Source: Geobacter sp. UBA5608
GTDB lineage: Bacteria > Desulfobacterota > Desulfuromonadia > Geobacterales > Pseudopelobacteraceae
DNA length: 20,533 nucleotides
Assembly: GCA_002424705.1 (NCBI GenBank)
Contig: DIKW01000090.1
Location: 1-20,533 of the forward strand
Direction of reading: 5' to 3'
The notes below the pieces were generated by a model. The model made no database searches. It saw nothing but the letters and a program-made list of their open reading frames with translations, and was not told the origin of the DNA. The translations under genes and the position numbers were made by a program. Shown here piece by piece: positions 1 to 6,968 of this stretch (positions are counted from its first letter, which is position 1; each line of letters begins with the position of its first letter).

Positions 1-421
1 GTACGTGGACAACGCCGCCATGCAGCTGGTCAAGTGGCCCAAGCAGTTTGACGTGATCCTCTGCGAGAACATGTTCGGCGACATCCTCTCCGACGAGGCC
101 GCCATGCTGACCGGCTCCCTGGGGATGCTGCCCTCGGCCTCGCTGGCCGAAGGCACCTTCGGCATGTACGAGCCGTCCGGCGGCTCGGCCCCGGATATCG
201 CCGGCCAGGGGATCGCCAACCCGATCGCCCAGATCCTGTCGGCCGGCATGATGCTCAAGTTCTCCTGCGGTATGCCGGAGGCGGCCGACGCCATCGACAA
301 CGCCGTAAAGACCGTGCTGGACCAGGGGTATCGCACCCGCGACATCTTCCAGGACAAACCCGGTGAAAAACTGGTCAACACCAAGGCAATGGGTGACGCC
401 ATCATTCAGGCTTTAGGCTAA
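1..421 (+). CDS. leuB: 3-isopropylmalate dehydrogenase, C-terminal part (5' end outside window)
   Basis: This is the last ~140 codons of LeuB, which oxidises and decarboxylates 3-isopropylmalate to 2-oxoisocaproate with NAD in cytoplasmic leucine synthesis. The first complete codon is at 2 and the stop is TAA at 419-421. The visible part carries the family's Mg/isopropylmalate-binding stretch (DVILCENMFGDILSDEAA), the SLGMLPSASL segment and the NAD-binding run EPSGGSAPDIAGQGIANP, so it is LeuB-like rather than isocitrate dehydrogenase, although the family is shared and the N-terminal substrate loop is not visible. The reading frame is intact to the edge. asd follows 33 nt later on the same strand, so the two are probably co-transcribed as amino acid biosynthesis genes. 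Truncation is only due to the window edge. Confidence 0.95.
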   Translation, partial: YVDNAAMQLVKWPKQFDVILCENMFGDILSDEAAMLTGSLGMLPSASLAEGTFGMYEPSGGSAPDIAGQGIANPIAQILSAGMMLKFSCGMPEAADAIDNAVKTVLDQGYRTRDIFQDKPGEKLVNTKAMGDAIIQALG

Positions 422-440
422 TTTCTACTAACGTACGATA

Positions 441-446
441 AAGGAG
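441..446 (+). promoter_or_regulatory. Shine-Dalgarno site that fixes the asd start
   Basis: AAGGAG lies 8 nt before the ATG at 455. An in-frame GTG at 446 overlaps this site and would leave no usable ribosome binding site, so ATG 455 is the better start. Confidence 0.75.
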
Positions 447-454
447 TGACAGCC

Positions 455-1555
455 ATGAAAGTTGGTATCGTTGGATGGCGCGGCATGGTCGGTTCGGTCC
501 TGATGCAGCGGATGCAGGAGGAGAACGATTTTGCCCTCGGCTTTGAGCCGGTCTTTTTCTCCACCTCCCAGGCGGGTCAGCCTGCCCCGATGAACGCCGG
601 CACCCTGAAGAACGCCGACGACATCGCCGAACTGAAGCAGCTGGACGTGATCATCACCTGCCAAGGGGGCGACTACACCAAGGCCGTGCACCCCGAACTG
701 CGCAAGCAGGGCTGGACCGGCTACTGGATCGACGCCGCCTCCACGCTGCGGATGGAAGATAACGCCGTGATCATCCTCGATCCGGTCAACCGCAACGTGA
801 TCGACGCGGCATTGAAGAACGGCCAGAAGGACTTTATCGGCGGCAACTGCACGGTCAGCCTGATGCTGATGGCCTTGGGCGGCCTGTTCCGGGCCGGCTT
901 GGTTGAGTGGCTCTCCTCCATGACCTACCAGGCGGCAAGCGGCGCCGGCGCTCCCAACATGCGGGAGCTCTTGTCCCAGATGGGGGTACTGCAGGGCACC
1001 GTGGCCGAGGAGCTCAAAAACCCCGGCTCCGCCATCCTGGAGATCGACCGCAAGGTGACGGGCGCCCTGCGGGACGGCTCTATGCCCACCACGGAGTTCG
1101 GCTTCCCCCTGGCCGGCAACGTGCTGCCCTGGATCGACCGCGAGGTGGAGGATGGCCAGAGCCGCGAAGAGCTGAAAGGGTTCCTGGAGACCAATAAGAT
1201 CCTGGGCACCACGAGCCCGATCCCGGTGGACGGCATCTGCGTGCGGGTTGGCGCCATGCGCTGCCACAGCCAGGCCCTGACCATCAAGCTCAACAAGGAC
1301 CTGCCGCTGGCCGAGATCGAAAACCTGATCGCCAACGACAACCAGTGGGTCAAGCTGATCCCCAACACCAAGGCCGAGACCCTGGCGGGCCTGACACCGG
1401 CCGCCGTTTCCGGCACCCTGACCGTACCGATCGGCCGGTTGCGCAAGATGAAGATGGGGCCCCAGTACCTGCAGGCCTTCACCTGCGGCGACCAGCTGCT
1501 GTGGGGTGCGGCGGAGCCGTTGCGGCGGATGTTGCGCATCCTTTTGGAGAAATAG
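455..1555 (+). CDS. asd: aspartate-semialdehyde dehydrogenase
   Basis: Asd reduces aspartyl phosphate to aspartate semialdehyde with NADPH, the branch point to lysine/diaminopimelate, threonine and methionine. The 366-aa product matches the length of the Gram-negative (E. coli-type) family. The N-terminus MKVGIVGWRGMVGSVLMQRM is the Rossmann NADP-binding loop, followed by PVFFSTSQ. The catalytic cysteine is C132 in GGNCTVSLML, and the substrate-binding/catalytic His is in RVGAMRCHSQA. ATG 455 is chosen because AAGGAG sits 8 nt upstream. leuB ends 33 nt before it. After the stop come a palindromic repeat and a hairpin that probably end the leu-asd transcript before truA. Confidence 0.97.
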   Translation: MKVGIVGWRGMVGSVLMQRMQEENDFALGFEPVFFSTSQAGQPAPMNAGTLKNADDIAELKQLDVIITCQGGDYTKAVHPELRKQGWTGYWIDAASTLRMEDNAVIILDPVNRNVIDAALKNGQKDFIGGNCTVSLMLMALGGLFRAGLVEWLSSMTYQAASGAGAPNMRELLSQMGVLQGTVAEELKNPGSAILEIDRKVTGALRDGSMPTTEFGFPLAGNVLPWIDREVEDGQSREELKGFLETNKILGTTSPIPVDGICVRVGAMRCHSQALTIKLNKDLPLAEIENLIANDNQWVKLIPNTKAETLAGLTPAAVSGTLTVPIGRLRKMKMGPQYLQAFTCGDQLLWGAAEPLRRMLRILLEK

Positions 1556-1583
1556 AAACGGTCTTTTTCCGCCCTGGCCCTGC

Positions 1584-1646
1584 CAATCGTCGGAATGCCT
1601 TGTGCGGCGTACCAGCAAAGTACGCCTCCGCGTCATTCCTCAATTG
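1584..1646. repeat. bulged intergenic palindrome, copy 1 (REP-like)
   Basis: Downstream of asd, nested inverted arms surround a GTAC core: CAAT (1584-1587) with ATTG (1643-1646), GGAATG (1592-1597) with CATTCC (1634-1639), and GGCGTAC (1606-1612) with GTACGCC (1620-1626), loop 7 nt. Unpaired strips of 7-8 nt separate the middle and inner arms. The same architecture, with a similar right half (GTACGCCT..GCGTC), occurs at 8927-8981. It resembles a dispersed REP-like element; whether it is genome-wide cannot be seen here. Confidence 0.6.
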
Positions 1647-1700
1647 TCAGACCCAGAACGAAAAAATCCTCATTTCAATGTGTATCTATGTGTCGCAACA

Positions 1701-1728
1701 AGCCCTCGGCCTTCCTTGGCCGGGGGCT
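1701..1728 (+). terminator. hairpin after asd, probable terminator
   Basis: AGCCCTCGGCC (1701-1711) pairs with GGCCGGGGGCT (1718-1728) over 11 bp with one G-T pair, loop TTCCTT. The following bases are TTCCCG and then, further on, ATTTTTCTCT, so the T-tract is imperfect. It lies between asd and truA, 58 nt before the truA start. Confidence 0.6.
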
Positions 1729-1786
1729 TTCCCGTTGTGCATTTTTCTCTGTGAACTCTGTGCCCGCTGTGGCAAATAGGGTGGGT

Positions 1787-2542
1787 ATGCGAACGGTAAA
1801 ATTAATCATCCAATACGACGGAACGAATTACTGCGGCTGGCAGCAGCAGGCCAACGGCACCTCGATCCAGGAGACCGTCGAGCTGGCACTGGCCAAGATA
1901 CTCGGCCAACGGGTGCGGGTGCAGGCCGCCGGCCGCACCGATGCCGGTGTGCATGCCCTGGCCATGCCGGCCACCTTCCGGATCGAATCCAGCATCCCGC
2001 TGCGGGCCTTTGTGGAGGGGCTCAACGGCTTTTTGCCTGCAGATATCGCCGTCCAGTCGGCTGAAGAGGTGCCCAACGATTTCCGGGTGATCGGTGGCTC
2101 CGATTGCAAGACCTACCGCTACACCATCTACAATGCCCGCCAACGCTCGCCCCTCAACCGCCGCAGCAGCTGGCACGTGCGCGACCAGCTGGACCTCGAC
2201 GCCATGCGCAGCGCCGCTGCGCACTTTATCGGCAAGCACGACTTTGCCGCCTTCCGGGGTCAGAACTGTACCGCCGTTACCAGCCTGCGCCGGATCGACG
2301 CCATCGAGATTCATCAGCACGGCCCGCTGATCACGATTGATGTCACCGGTGGCGGCTTCCTCAAGCATATGGTCAGGATCATGGCCGGTACCCTGGTGGA
2401 TATCGGCCGGGGACGGTTCAGCCCAAACCTGGTCGCTGAGCTACTGCAGGCCCCTAACCGCTGCCTGGGTGGTGTCACCGCCCCGCCCCAGGGCCTCTGC
2501 CTGCTACAGGTCAACTATCCACCAAACCCCTTTACTGCTTGA
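1787..2542 (+). CDS. truA: tRNA pseudouridine(38-40) synthase
   Basis: TruA converts uridines 38-40 of the tRNA anticodon arm to pseudouridine. The product is 251 aa, a normal length for the family (about 245-270). It starts MRTVKLIIQYDGTNYCGWQQQ, the canonical TruA N-terminus, and has the catalytic aspartate D52 in AAGRTDAGVHA. Later family landmarks are KTYRYTIYN, the KHDFAAFRGQN loop, and GGGFLKHMVRIMAGTLVDIG. ATG 1787 is chosen because the family N-terminus begins there; a GTG at 1781 would add only two residues. The Shine-Dalgarno is weak (AGGG about 5 nt upstream). It follows the asd hairpin, so it may have its own weak promoter or depend on read-through. The next gene starts 200 nt downstream behind a promoter. 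Confidence 0.96.
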   Translation: MRTVKLIIQYDGTNYCGWQQQANGTSIQETVELALAKILGQRVRVQAAGRTDAGVHALAMPATFRIESSIPLRAFVEGLNGFLPADIAVQSAEEVPNDFRVIGGSDCKTYRYTIYNARQRSPLNRRSSWHVRDQLDLDAMRSAAAHFIGKHDFAAFRGQNCTAVTSLRRIDAIEIHQHGPLITIDVTGGGFLKHMVRIMAGTLVDIGRGRFSPNLVAELLQAPNRCLGGVTAPPQGLCLLQVNYPPNPFTA

Positions 2543-2568
2543 AAATGCTGAAAACCATATAATTTAGC

Positions 2569-2596
2569 TTGACAGCTCCGAGCAGATAAGTAAAAT
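2569..2596 (+). promoter_or_regulatory. sigma-70-like promoter for the CoA-transferase gene
   Basis: A perfect -35 TTGACA (2569-2574), a 16-nt spacer and a 5/6 -10 TAAAAT (2591-2596) lie in A+T-rich sequence just after truA. Transcription would start near 2603, giving a leader of about 140 nt before the ATG at 2743. A second possible -10 (TACAAT, 2650-2655) has no good -35. Confidence 0.6.
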
Positions 2597-2641
2597 TCGG
2601 TTCTACTAATGAAGGCCCAATATCGAAACAAATAACCGCTT

Positions 2642-2658
2642 AATATTTGTACAATATT
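2642..2658. promoter_or_regulatory. A+T-rich dyad in the CoA-transferase leader, possible operator
   Basis: AATATT (2642-2647), 5 nt, AATATT (2653-2658). Each arm is self-palindromic, so the pair is both a direct and an inverted repeat. It lies downstream of the predicted transcription start, where a bound repressor could block transcription. No regulator is identified. Confidence 0.3.
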
Positions 2659-2729
2659 TCCCCGATTAGGCTTTTTCAACCCACTTTTAATGCAGACAGC
2701 ACGTTTTGCTGTAAACGCAAAAAACAAAC

Positions 2730-2736
2730 AGGAGGT
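2730..2736 (+). promoter_or_regulatory. strong Shine-Dalgarno site for the CoA-transferase gene
   Basis: AGGAGGT, 6 nt before ATG 2743. It decides the start: the frame is open upstream to 2647, but those 32 codons are leader sequence with no such site. Confidence 0.8.
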
Positions 2737-2742
2737 AACACG

Positions 2743-4338
2743 ATGTCCGAGTATGGAACCCTGCAAGACCGCGTTCAGTGTAAGTCTTTGTTGAATAAGG
2801 TTATGACCCCCGAGCAGACCATTGATTTTTTTAAAGACGGCATGAACCTGGGCTGGTCCGGTTTTACCCCGGCCGGTTACCCCAAAGTGGTGCCGATTGC
2901 CCTGGCTGAGCATGTTGAGAAGAACAACCTGCAAGGCAAGCTGAAGTTCAACCTGTTCATCGGCGCGTCGGTCGGCGCAGAGACCGAAAACCGTTGGGCT
3001 CAAAACGACATGATCGATCGTCGCTGGCCCTACCAGACCGGCAAGGACATCGCTGCCGGTATCAACGCCGGCCGCATCCGGATGGGCGACAAGCACCTCT
3101 CCCTGTTTGCACAGGACCTGGGCTATGGCTTCTACACCAAGGACACCCCCACCGGCAAACTGGATCTGGCCATCATCGAGGTATCTGAAGTACTGGAAGA
3201 CGGCAGCCTGGTTCCCACCTCCTCCTGCGGCGTAATCCCTGAAATCCTGATGATCTGCGATCGCGTGATTCTGGAGGTAAACACCGGACAGCCTTCCTTC
3301 AAAGGCATTCACGACCTGCTGACCCCCCTGACGCCGCCGAACCGCCAGATCTTTGAGATTACCAAGGCCGATTCCCGCATCGGCTCCATCTCGATCCCCT
3401 GCGATCCGAGCAAGGTCATCGCCGTAGTTGAGTCGAAGCTGCGTGACCAGGGCCGCGCCTTTGCCGAGCAGGACGACACCTCCGAGGCGATTGCCAACCA
3501 CATCATCGACTTCTTTACCCACGAGGTTAAGGCCGGCCGTCTGCCCAAGAACCTGCTGCCGATCCAGTCCGGGGTCGGCTCCATCGCCAACGCCGTTATC
3601 GGCGGCCTGGCAAAGGGCCCCTTCAAGAACCTGACCGTCTACACCGAGGTTCTGCAGGACACCATGCTGGACCTGTTTGACTCCGGCAAGCTGGATTGCG
3701 CATCCTCCTGTTCGCTGTCCCTGTCGGCTGATCCGGGCTTCCCCCGTTTCTTTGCCAACATGGATAAATATTTCGACAAGATCACCCTGCGTCCGCTATC
3801 CATCTCCAACGCACCTGAGCCGATCCGCCGCCTGGGTTGTATCGCCATGAACACCCCGGTCGAGATCGACATCTATGCCCACGCCAACTCCACCCTGGTG
3901 GGCGGCACCCGGATGATCAACGGCCTTGGCGGCTCCGGCGACTTCCTGCGCAACGGCTTCCTGAAGATGATGCACACCCCGTCGAGCCGTCCCTCCAAGA
4001 CCGACCCGACCGGCATCTCCTGCGTGGTGCCGCACTGCTCGCACATCGACCACACCGAGCACGACCTGGACTGCGTGATCACCGAGCAGGGCCTGGCCGA
4101 CCTGCGCGGCCTGGCACCGAAGGACCGCGCCCGCCGCATCATCGAGAAGTGCGCTCACCCCGACTACAAGGGCCAGCTGACCGAGTACCTGAACATCGCC
4201 GAGGCAGACTGCCTCAAGCGCAAGGTCGGTCACGAGCCGCAACTGTGGGATCGCGCCTTCAAGATGCACCTCAACCTTGAAAAGAACGGCACCATGAAGC
4301 TGAAGAACTGGGACGTGAAGATCGATCTCTGCGAATAG
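2743..4338 (+). CDS. acetyl-CoA hydrolase/transferase family protein, probable succinyl:acetate CoA-transferase
   Basis: This 531-aa protein belongs to the acetyl-CoA hydrolase/transferase family (Ach1, AarC, Cat1). In Geobacter-type bacteria such enzymes move CoA from succinyl-CoA to acetate, activating acetate while closing the TCA cycle, and this is the most likely role. It starts MSEYGTLQDRV. The Glu that forms the CoA thioester is probably E302 in YTEVLQD, preceded by the glycine-rich GVGSIANAVIGGL. Further family segments are SSCGVIPEILM, INGLGGSGDF and ITEQGLADLRGLAPKDRA near the C-terminus. No signal peptide is seen, so it is cytoplasmic. It appears monocistronic: its own promoter at 2569, a strong ribosome binding site, and a perfect hairpin 24 nt after the stop. 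Alternatives within the family are a CoA hydrolase or another acyl:CoA transferase; sequence alone does not fix the substrate. Confidence 0.9.
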   Translation: MSEYGTLQDRVQCKSLLNKVMTPEQTIDFFKDGMNLGWSGFTPAGYPKVVPIALAEHVEKNNLQGKLKFNLFIGASVGAETENRWAQNDMIDRRWPYQTGKDIAAGINAGRIRMGDKHLSLFAQDLGYGFYTKDTPTGKLDLAIIEVSEVLEDGSLVPTSSCGVIPEILMICDRVILEVNTGQPSFKGIHDLLTPLTPPNRQIFEITKADSRIGSISIPCDPSKVIAVVESKLRDQGRAFAEQDDTSEAIANHIIDFFTHEVKAGRLPKNLLPIQSGVGSIANAVIGGLAKGPFKNLTVYTEVLQDTMLDLFDSGKLDCASSCSLSLSADPGFPRFFANMDKYFDKITLRPLSISNAPEPIRRLGCIAMNTPVEIDIYAHANSTLVGGTRMINGLGGSGDFLRNGFLKMMHTPSSRPSKTDPTGISCVVPHCSHIDHTEHDLDCVITEQGLADLRGLAPKDRARRIIEKCAHPDYKGQLTEYLNIAEADCLKRKVGHEPQLWDRAFKMHLNLEKNGTMKLKNWDVKIDLCE

Positions 4339-4361
4339 CCATCGTTCTGAACGCAGCCTGA

Positions 4362-4397
4362 CACAAGGCCCTGCCGGGAAACCGGCAGGGCCTTGTG
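4362..4397 (+). terminator. perfect 16-bp hairpin with GAAA loop
   Basis: The arms 4362-4377 and 4382-4397 are perfect reverse complements of 16 bp (beginning CACAAGGCCC), closed by GAAA. An outer GAACG/CGTTC pairing (4349-4353 with 4398-4402) could extend it after a bulge. There is no T-tract, so it may stabilise mRNA 3' ends or act as a non-canonical terminator. Confidence 0.7.
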
Positions 4398-4432
4398 CGT
4401 TCATACACTGGAGCTCGCCCTCACATTCCCCC

Positions 4433-4461
4433 TTGCGCTCCCTGCCAAAAGTGCTTAAGAT
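4433..4461 (+). promoter_or_regulatory. possible weak promoter for the Roadblock operon
   Basis: TTGCGC (4433-4438), a 17-nt spacer and TAAGAT (4456-4461) lie 58 nt before the ATG at 4519 and just after the preceding hairpin. Matches to consensus are 3/6 and 4/6, so support is mainly position and spacing. Confidence 0.3.
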
Positions 4462-4518
4462 ACCGTTTTCGTGGCACCAGCCCTCCTATCGGAGCAGATC
4501 AGCAGGGGAGATTCCTAC

Positions 4519-5262
4519 ATGGCAGACAAGGTTAGCGGCTTTCAGGGCGAGATTGCCGGTCTCTCACTCGCCGACGTTATCCAGCTTAAGGGACACAACA
4601 AATACTGCGGCTGCATCACGGTGGAATACAAAGACCAGCGTGGCGCGATCTATTTCGTGGACGGCGAGATCATCCACGCCGAACAGGGCACCCATAGCGG
4701 CGAAGAGGCAATCTACGCCATCCTGAAATGGCCAGGCGGTAACTTTTCCCTGGCCCCGGAGATGACCACCAACGTCTGCACCATCCACTGCAGCCTCAAC
4801 TTCCTGCTGTTGGAGGCCCACCGACGGATGGACGAGGAGGCCCACGAAGAGGCCGAGTCGTTCAAAGACGTGATCGACCAGAGCGAGCGTCGCCAGCAGC
4901 CACGGCAACCGGACCCTGCCACCACTCAGCAGCGCACGATGAGCGCCGCTGCAGCCCGCGTAATGGGCGTAAATGCCGTCACCTACGCCACACTGCTGGA
5001 TAAGCAAGGCCACCCGGTGCAGGATGACAGCCAGGAGGCTGAATCATTATCGGCCAAAGGCCTGTTCATGGCGCAATCAAGTATCAAGCTGGGTGAACTG
5101 ATGGGACTGGGCGAGCTGCGCGCCGCCGTTGCCCAGACTGACAATTTCGACCTGCTGTTATACGATTCGCGCCAACATTACCTGTGCATCGCCATCAAAC
5201 CAAACAGCAAACTGGACGGGGTTGAGGCCGAGATCAAGGCCGCCCTGGCACCGGGCAAGTAG
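4519..5262 (+). CDS. DUF4388 domain plus Roadblock/LC7-like protein
   Basis: The 247-aa product has an N-terminal DUF4388 (PATAN-like) domain, about residues 5-100 (FQGEIAGLSLADVIQL, then GAIYFVDGEIIHAEQG and AIYAILKWPGGNFSLAP), a charged and Gln-rich linker (about 103-140), and a C-terminal Roadblock/LC7-like domain (about 141-243, with LLDKQGHPV and DLLLYDSRQHYLCIAI). DUF4388 proteins are common in Geobacter and Myxococcus signalling loci, and Roadblock proteins regulate small Ras-like GTPases such as MglA. No GTPase gene lies nearby. ATG 4519 is chosen for AGGGGAG 8 nt upstream and because the domain begins there. The stop codon is part of the next gene's ribosome binding site, so the pair is translationally linked. 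No signal peptide; cytoplasmic. The function is inferred only at domain level. Confidence 0.8.
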   Translation: MADKVSGFQGEIAGLSLADVIQLKGHNKYCGCITVEYKDQRGAIYFVDGEIIHAEQGTHSGEEAIYAILKWPGGNFSLAPEMTTNVCTIHCSLNFLLLEAHRRMDEEAHEEAESFKDVIDQSERRQQPRQPDPATTQQRTMSAAAARVMGVNAVTYATLLDKQGHPVQDDSQEAESLSAKGLFMAQSSIKLGELMGLGELRAAVAQTDNFDLLLYDSRQHYLCIAIKPNSKLDGVEAEIKAALAPGK

Positions 5263-5266
5263 GAGA
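5261..5266 (+). promoter_or_regulatory. Shine-Dalgarno site overlapping the upstream stop codon
   Basis: AGGAGA begins inside the TAG stop (5260-5262) of the DUF4388-Roadblock gene and lies 6 nt before ATG 5273. The arrangement suggests coupled translation of the pair and fixes the start of the second gene. Confidence 0.7.
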
Positions 5267-5272
5267 CCGCGC

Positions 5273-5947
5273 ATGCAGGAAATCCTCCACCAGATATCGG
5301 CCATCGACGGTGTGATCGGCTCCAGTCTGTTTAACGATCAGGGCAAGGTGCTGGCCCATGCCTGCCCCCCGCTGCTGGATATGGCGCAACTGGGCTCGGC
5401 TGCCACAACCCTCCTTGATTGCATCCACGGCCTGCAGATATCCCAAAGCGTACAGGGGCTCGATCTGCGTTACACTGAAGGCCGCATCATCGTGCGGGCC
5501 TTGCCCGGCGCCTTTCTGTGTGTCCCGTGCGCCAAGAACGTCAATATGTCGATGGTCAACATCACCCTCAACCTGGCCATGAAAAAACTGGAGCAGGCCC
5601 TGGCGAAACAGGCCCCCACCGCGCCGGCGCTTGGATCACCGGTCTCGTCGGACGAAGGGATGCAACTACGGGTGGCGCACCTGCCCAAGAGCGATGCCAG
5701 CAGCAGCTTCGACCAGCTGGGGATGATCGCCGTCAGCCAGGCTACGGCCAAGCAGATCAGCGACTTTTTCGGCAAGCCGGTCAAGAAGGCCAAGGTCACC
5801 ACACCCGGTGGCGGTGGCGGCACCTTCCCGCTGATGGTGATCAACGACGTGGAACTGCAGTACGAAGGGGCGCTGGTGGTGGGGCCGGGCATCGAGAAAA
5901 AGCTGAAGGTCAACGAAGGGGAAATGGTGATGATCACCCCGGGCTAA
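5273..5947 (+). CDS. Roadblock/LC7-like protein with an unrecognised C-terminal domain
   Basis: The 224-aa product begins with a Roadblock-like fold (about residues 1-110: MQEILHQISAIDGVIGSSLF, NDQGKVLAHA, then GRIIVRALPGAFLCVPC and a long helix ending KKLEQALAKQ). A low-complexity linker (about 112-145) leads to a 75-residue C-terminal module containing SQATAKQISDFFGKPVKKAK, a run of five glycines (179-183) and a beta-rich end (VINDVELQYEGALVVGPGI, ending EGEMVMITPG). I do not recognise this module; it could be a small beta-barrel. CVPC (83-86) is a CxxC pair. The gene is coupled to the DUF4388-Roadblock gene, so both probably act in one complex. A strong terminator follows. The Roadblock call rests on pattern and neighbourhood. 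Confidence 0.7.
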   Translation: MQEILHQISAIDGVIGSSLFNDQGKVLAHACPPLLDMAQLGSAATTLLDCIHGLQISQSVQGLDLRYTEGRIIVRALPGAFLCVPCAKNVNMSMVNITLNLAMKKLEQALAKQAPTAPALGSPVSSDEGMQLRVAHLPKSDASSSFDQLGMIAVSQATAKQISDFFGKPVKKAKVTTPGGGGGTFPLMVINDVELQYEGALVVGPGIEKKLKVNEGEMVMITPG

Positions 5948-5975
5948 CCCTACCCCTCAAAAAGCCAACTGCCTG

Positions 5976-6010
5976 CAGGGCGGGACGTCAGTCTCCGCCC
6001 TGTTTTGTTT
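5976..6010 (+). terminator. rho-independent terminator between convergent genes
   Basis: CAGGGCGG (5976-5983) pairs with CCGCCCTG (5995-6002), followed by TTTTGTTT (6003-6010). It ends the Roadblock operon. It overlaps the 3' end of xerC on the other strand; on that strand the hairpin is followed about 12 nt later by TTTTT, so it may work partly in both directions. Confidence 0.85.
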
Positions 6011-6968
6011 GGTGGGCCCGGGGGTGGGCCTGGTCATAGACCGCCATCAGGCGGTCAATACTCAGGTGGGTGTACTTCTGGGTGGTGGAAAGCGAGGCAT
6101 GGCCGAGCAGTTCCTGGATCGAGCGCAGGTCGGCCCCTTGCTCCAGCAGATGGGTGGCAAAGCTGTGGCGCAAGGTATGGGGGCTCACGGCACGAAAGCT
6201 CTCGATACCGCCAGCCTGCTGTTCTACTATCCTGGCCACACTGCGCCGGTTGATCCGCTGGCCACGACTGCCCACAAACAACGGCTCGGTCTCGGCCGGC
6301 ACACCCCGCAGCTGCAGATAGCTCACTACGGCTTCGACGGCCGTGCCACCCACCGGCACGATCCGCTCCTTGCCCCCCTTGCCCAGCACCCGCACCATGC
6401 CCCCGACCAAGTCCAGATCGCCCACCGACAGACCGCACAGTTCAGAGACCCGCAGTCCGCTCGAGTAGAGCAGCTCAAGCACGGCCCGGTCACGAGCCTC
6501 GGTCAACGCATCTCGCGGACGCAACGGCGCCCCCTCCAGCAGGGCAACCGTCTGGTCAATGTTGAGATGAAACGGCAGCCGCTGTTCACGCTTGGGGGCG
6601 GCGATCAATTCGGCCGGGTTGAGCGACAGTCGACCGGCACGCATCAACCAGGCAAACAGGGCACGGACGGCCGACAGCTTGCGGGAGATACTGCTTTTGC
6701 GATAGGGGGACTGAGGCGGCGGGCTTGCCGAGAGCTGAGCCAGATAGAGTCGCAACAGGAGATGATCCACCGCTGCAGCGTCAGCCGCCTCGCCGCGCTG
6801 ATCGCGGACAAAAGCGGCAAACTGACGCAGATCGCTGCGGTAGGCGGCAACGGTGTGGGACGAGGCATTACGCTGGGTGGCCAGATACTCGAGAAAGGCA
6901 GCCACCTGGACCGCCAGCGGGCTAGATGCCGCTACTTGAACTGCGGCGGCGGGCTGGTCAGCTTCCAT
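5988..6968 (-). CDS. xerC: tyrosine recombinase XerC/XerD family
   Basis: The 326-aa protein is a site-specific tyrosine recombinase of the XerC/D type that resolves chromosome dimers at dif during division. All catalytic residues are visible: R173 (SSGLRVSEL), K197 (GKGGKER), H264 and R267 (PHTLRHSFATHLL), H290 (LGHASLSTTQKYTH) and the nucleophile Y299. The N-terminal SAM-like core-binding domain spans about 20-110. It is about 30 residues longer than typical XerC, mostly an Ala/Val-rich N-terminal extension, so a later start is possible. The chosen ATG (6966-6968) overlaps the end of the upstream lipoprotein gene by 37 nt. XerC rather than a mobile integrase is inferred from housekeeping context and good match to Xer motifs; XerD cannot be excluded. 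Confidence 0.88.
   Translation of the reverse strand: MEADQPAAAVQVAASSPLAVQVAAFLEYLATQRNASSHTVAAYRSDLRQFAAFVRDQRGEAADAAAVDHLLLRLYLAQLSASPPPQSPYRKSSISRKLSAVRALFAWLMRAGRLSLNPAELIAAPKREQRLPFHLNIDQTVALLEGAPLRPRDALTEARDRAVLELLYSSGLRVSELCGLSVGDLDLVGGMVRVLGKGGKERIVPVGGTAVEAVVSYLQLRGVPAETEPLFVGSRGQRINRRSVARIVEQQAGGIESFRAVSPHTLRHSFATHLLEQGADLRSIQELLGHASLSTTQKYTHLSIDRLMAVYDQAHPRAHQTKQGGD

Noticed and set aside
428..1636. Long open frame (402 codons) on the minus strand opposite asd
   Set aside because: It is opposite a fully conserved Asd. The translation is rich in Gly, Ala, Gln, His and Val without motifs, as expected from the antisense of high-GC codons.
5988..6968. Tyrosine recombinase as an integrase of a mobile element
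   Set aside because: Sequence motifs and context fit housekeeping XerC/D; no tRNA, att repeats, excisionase or phage genes are nearby.
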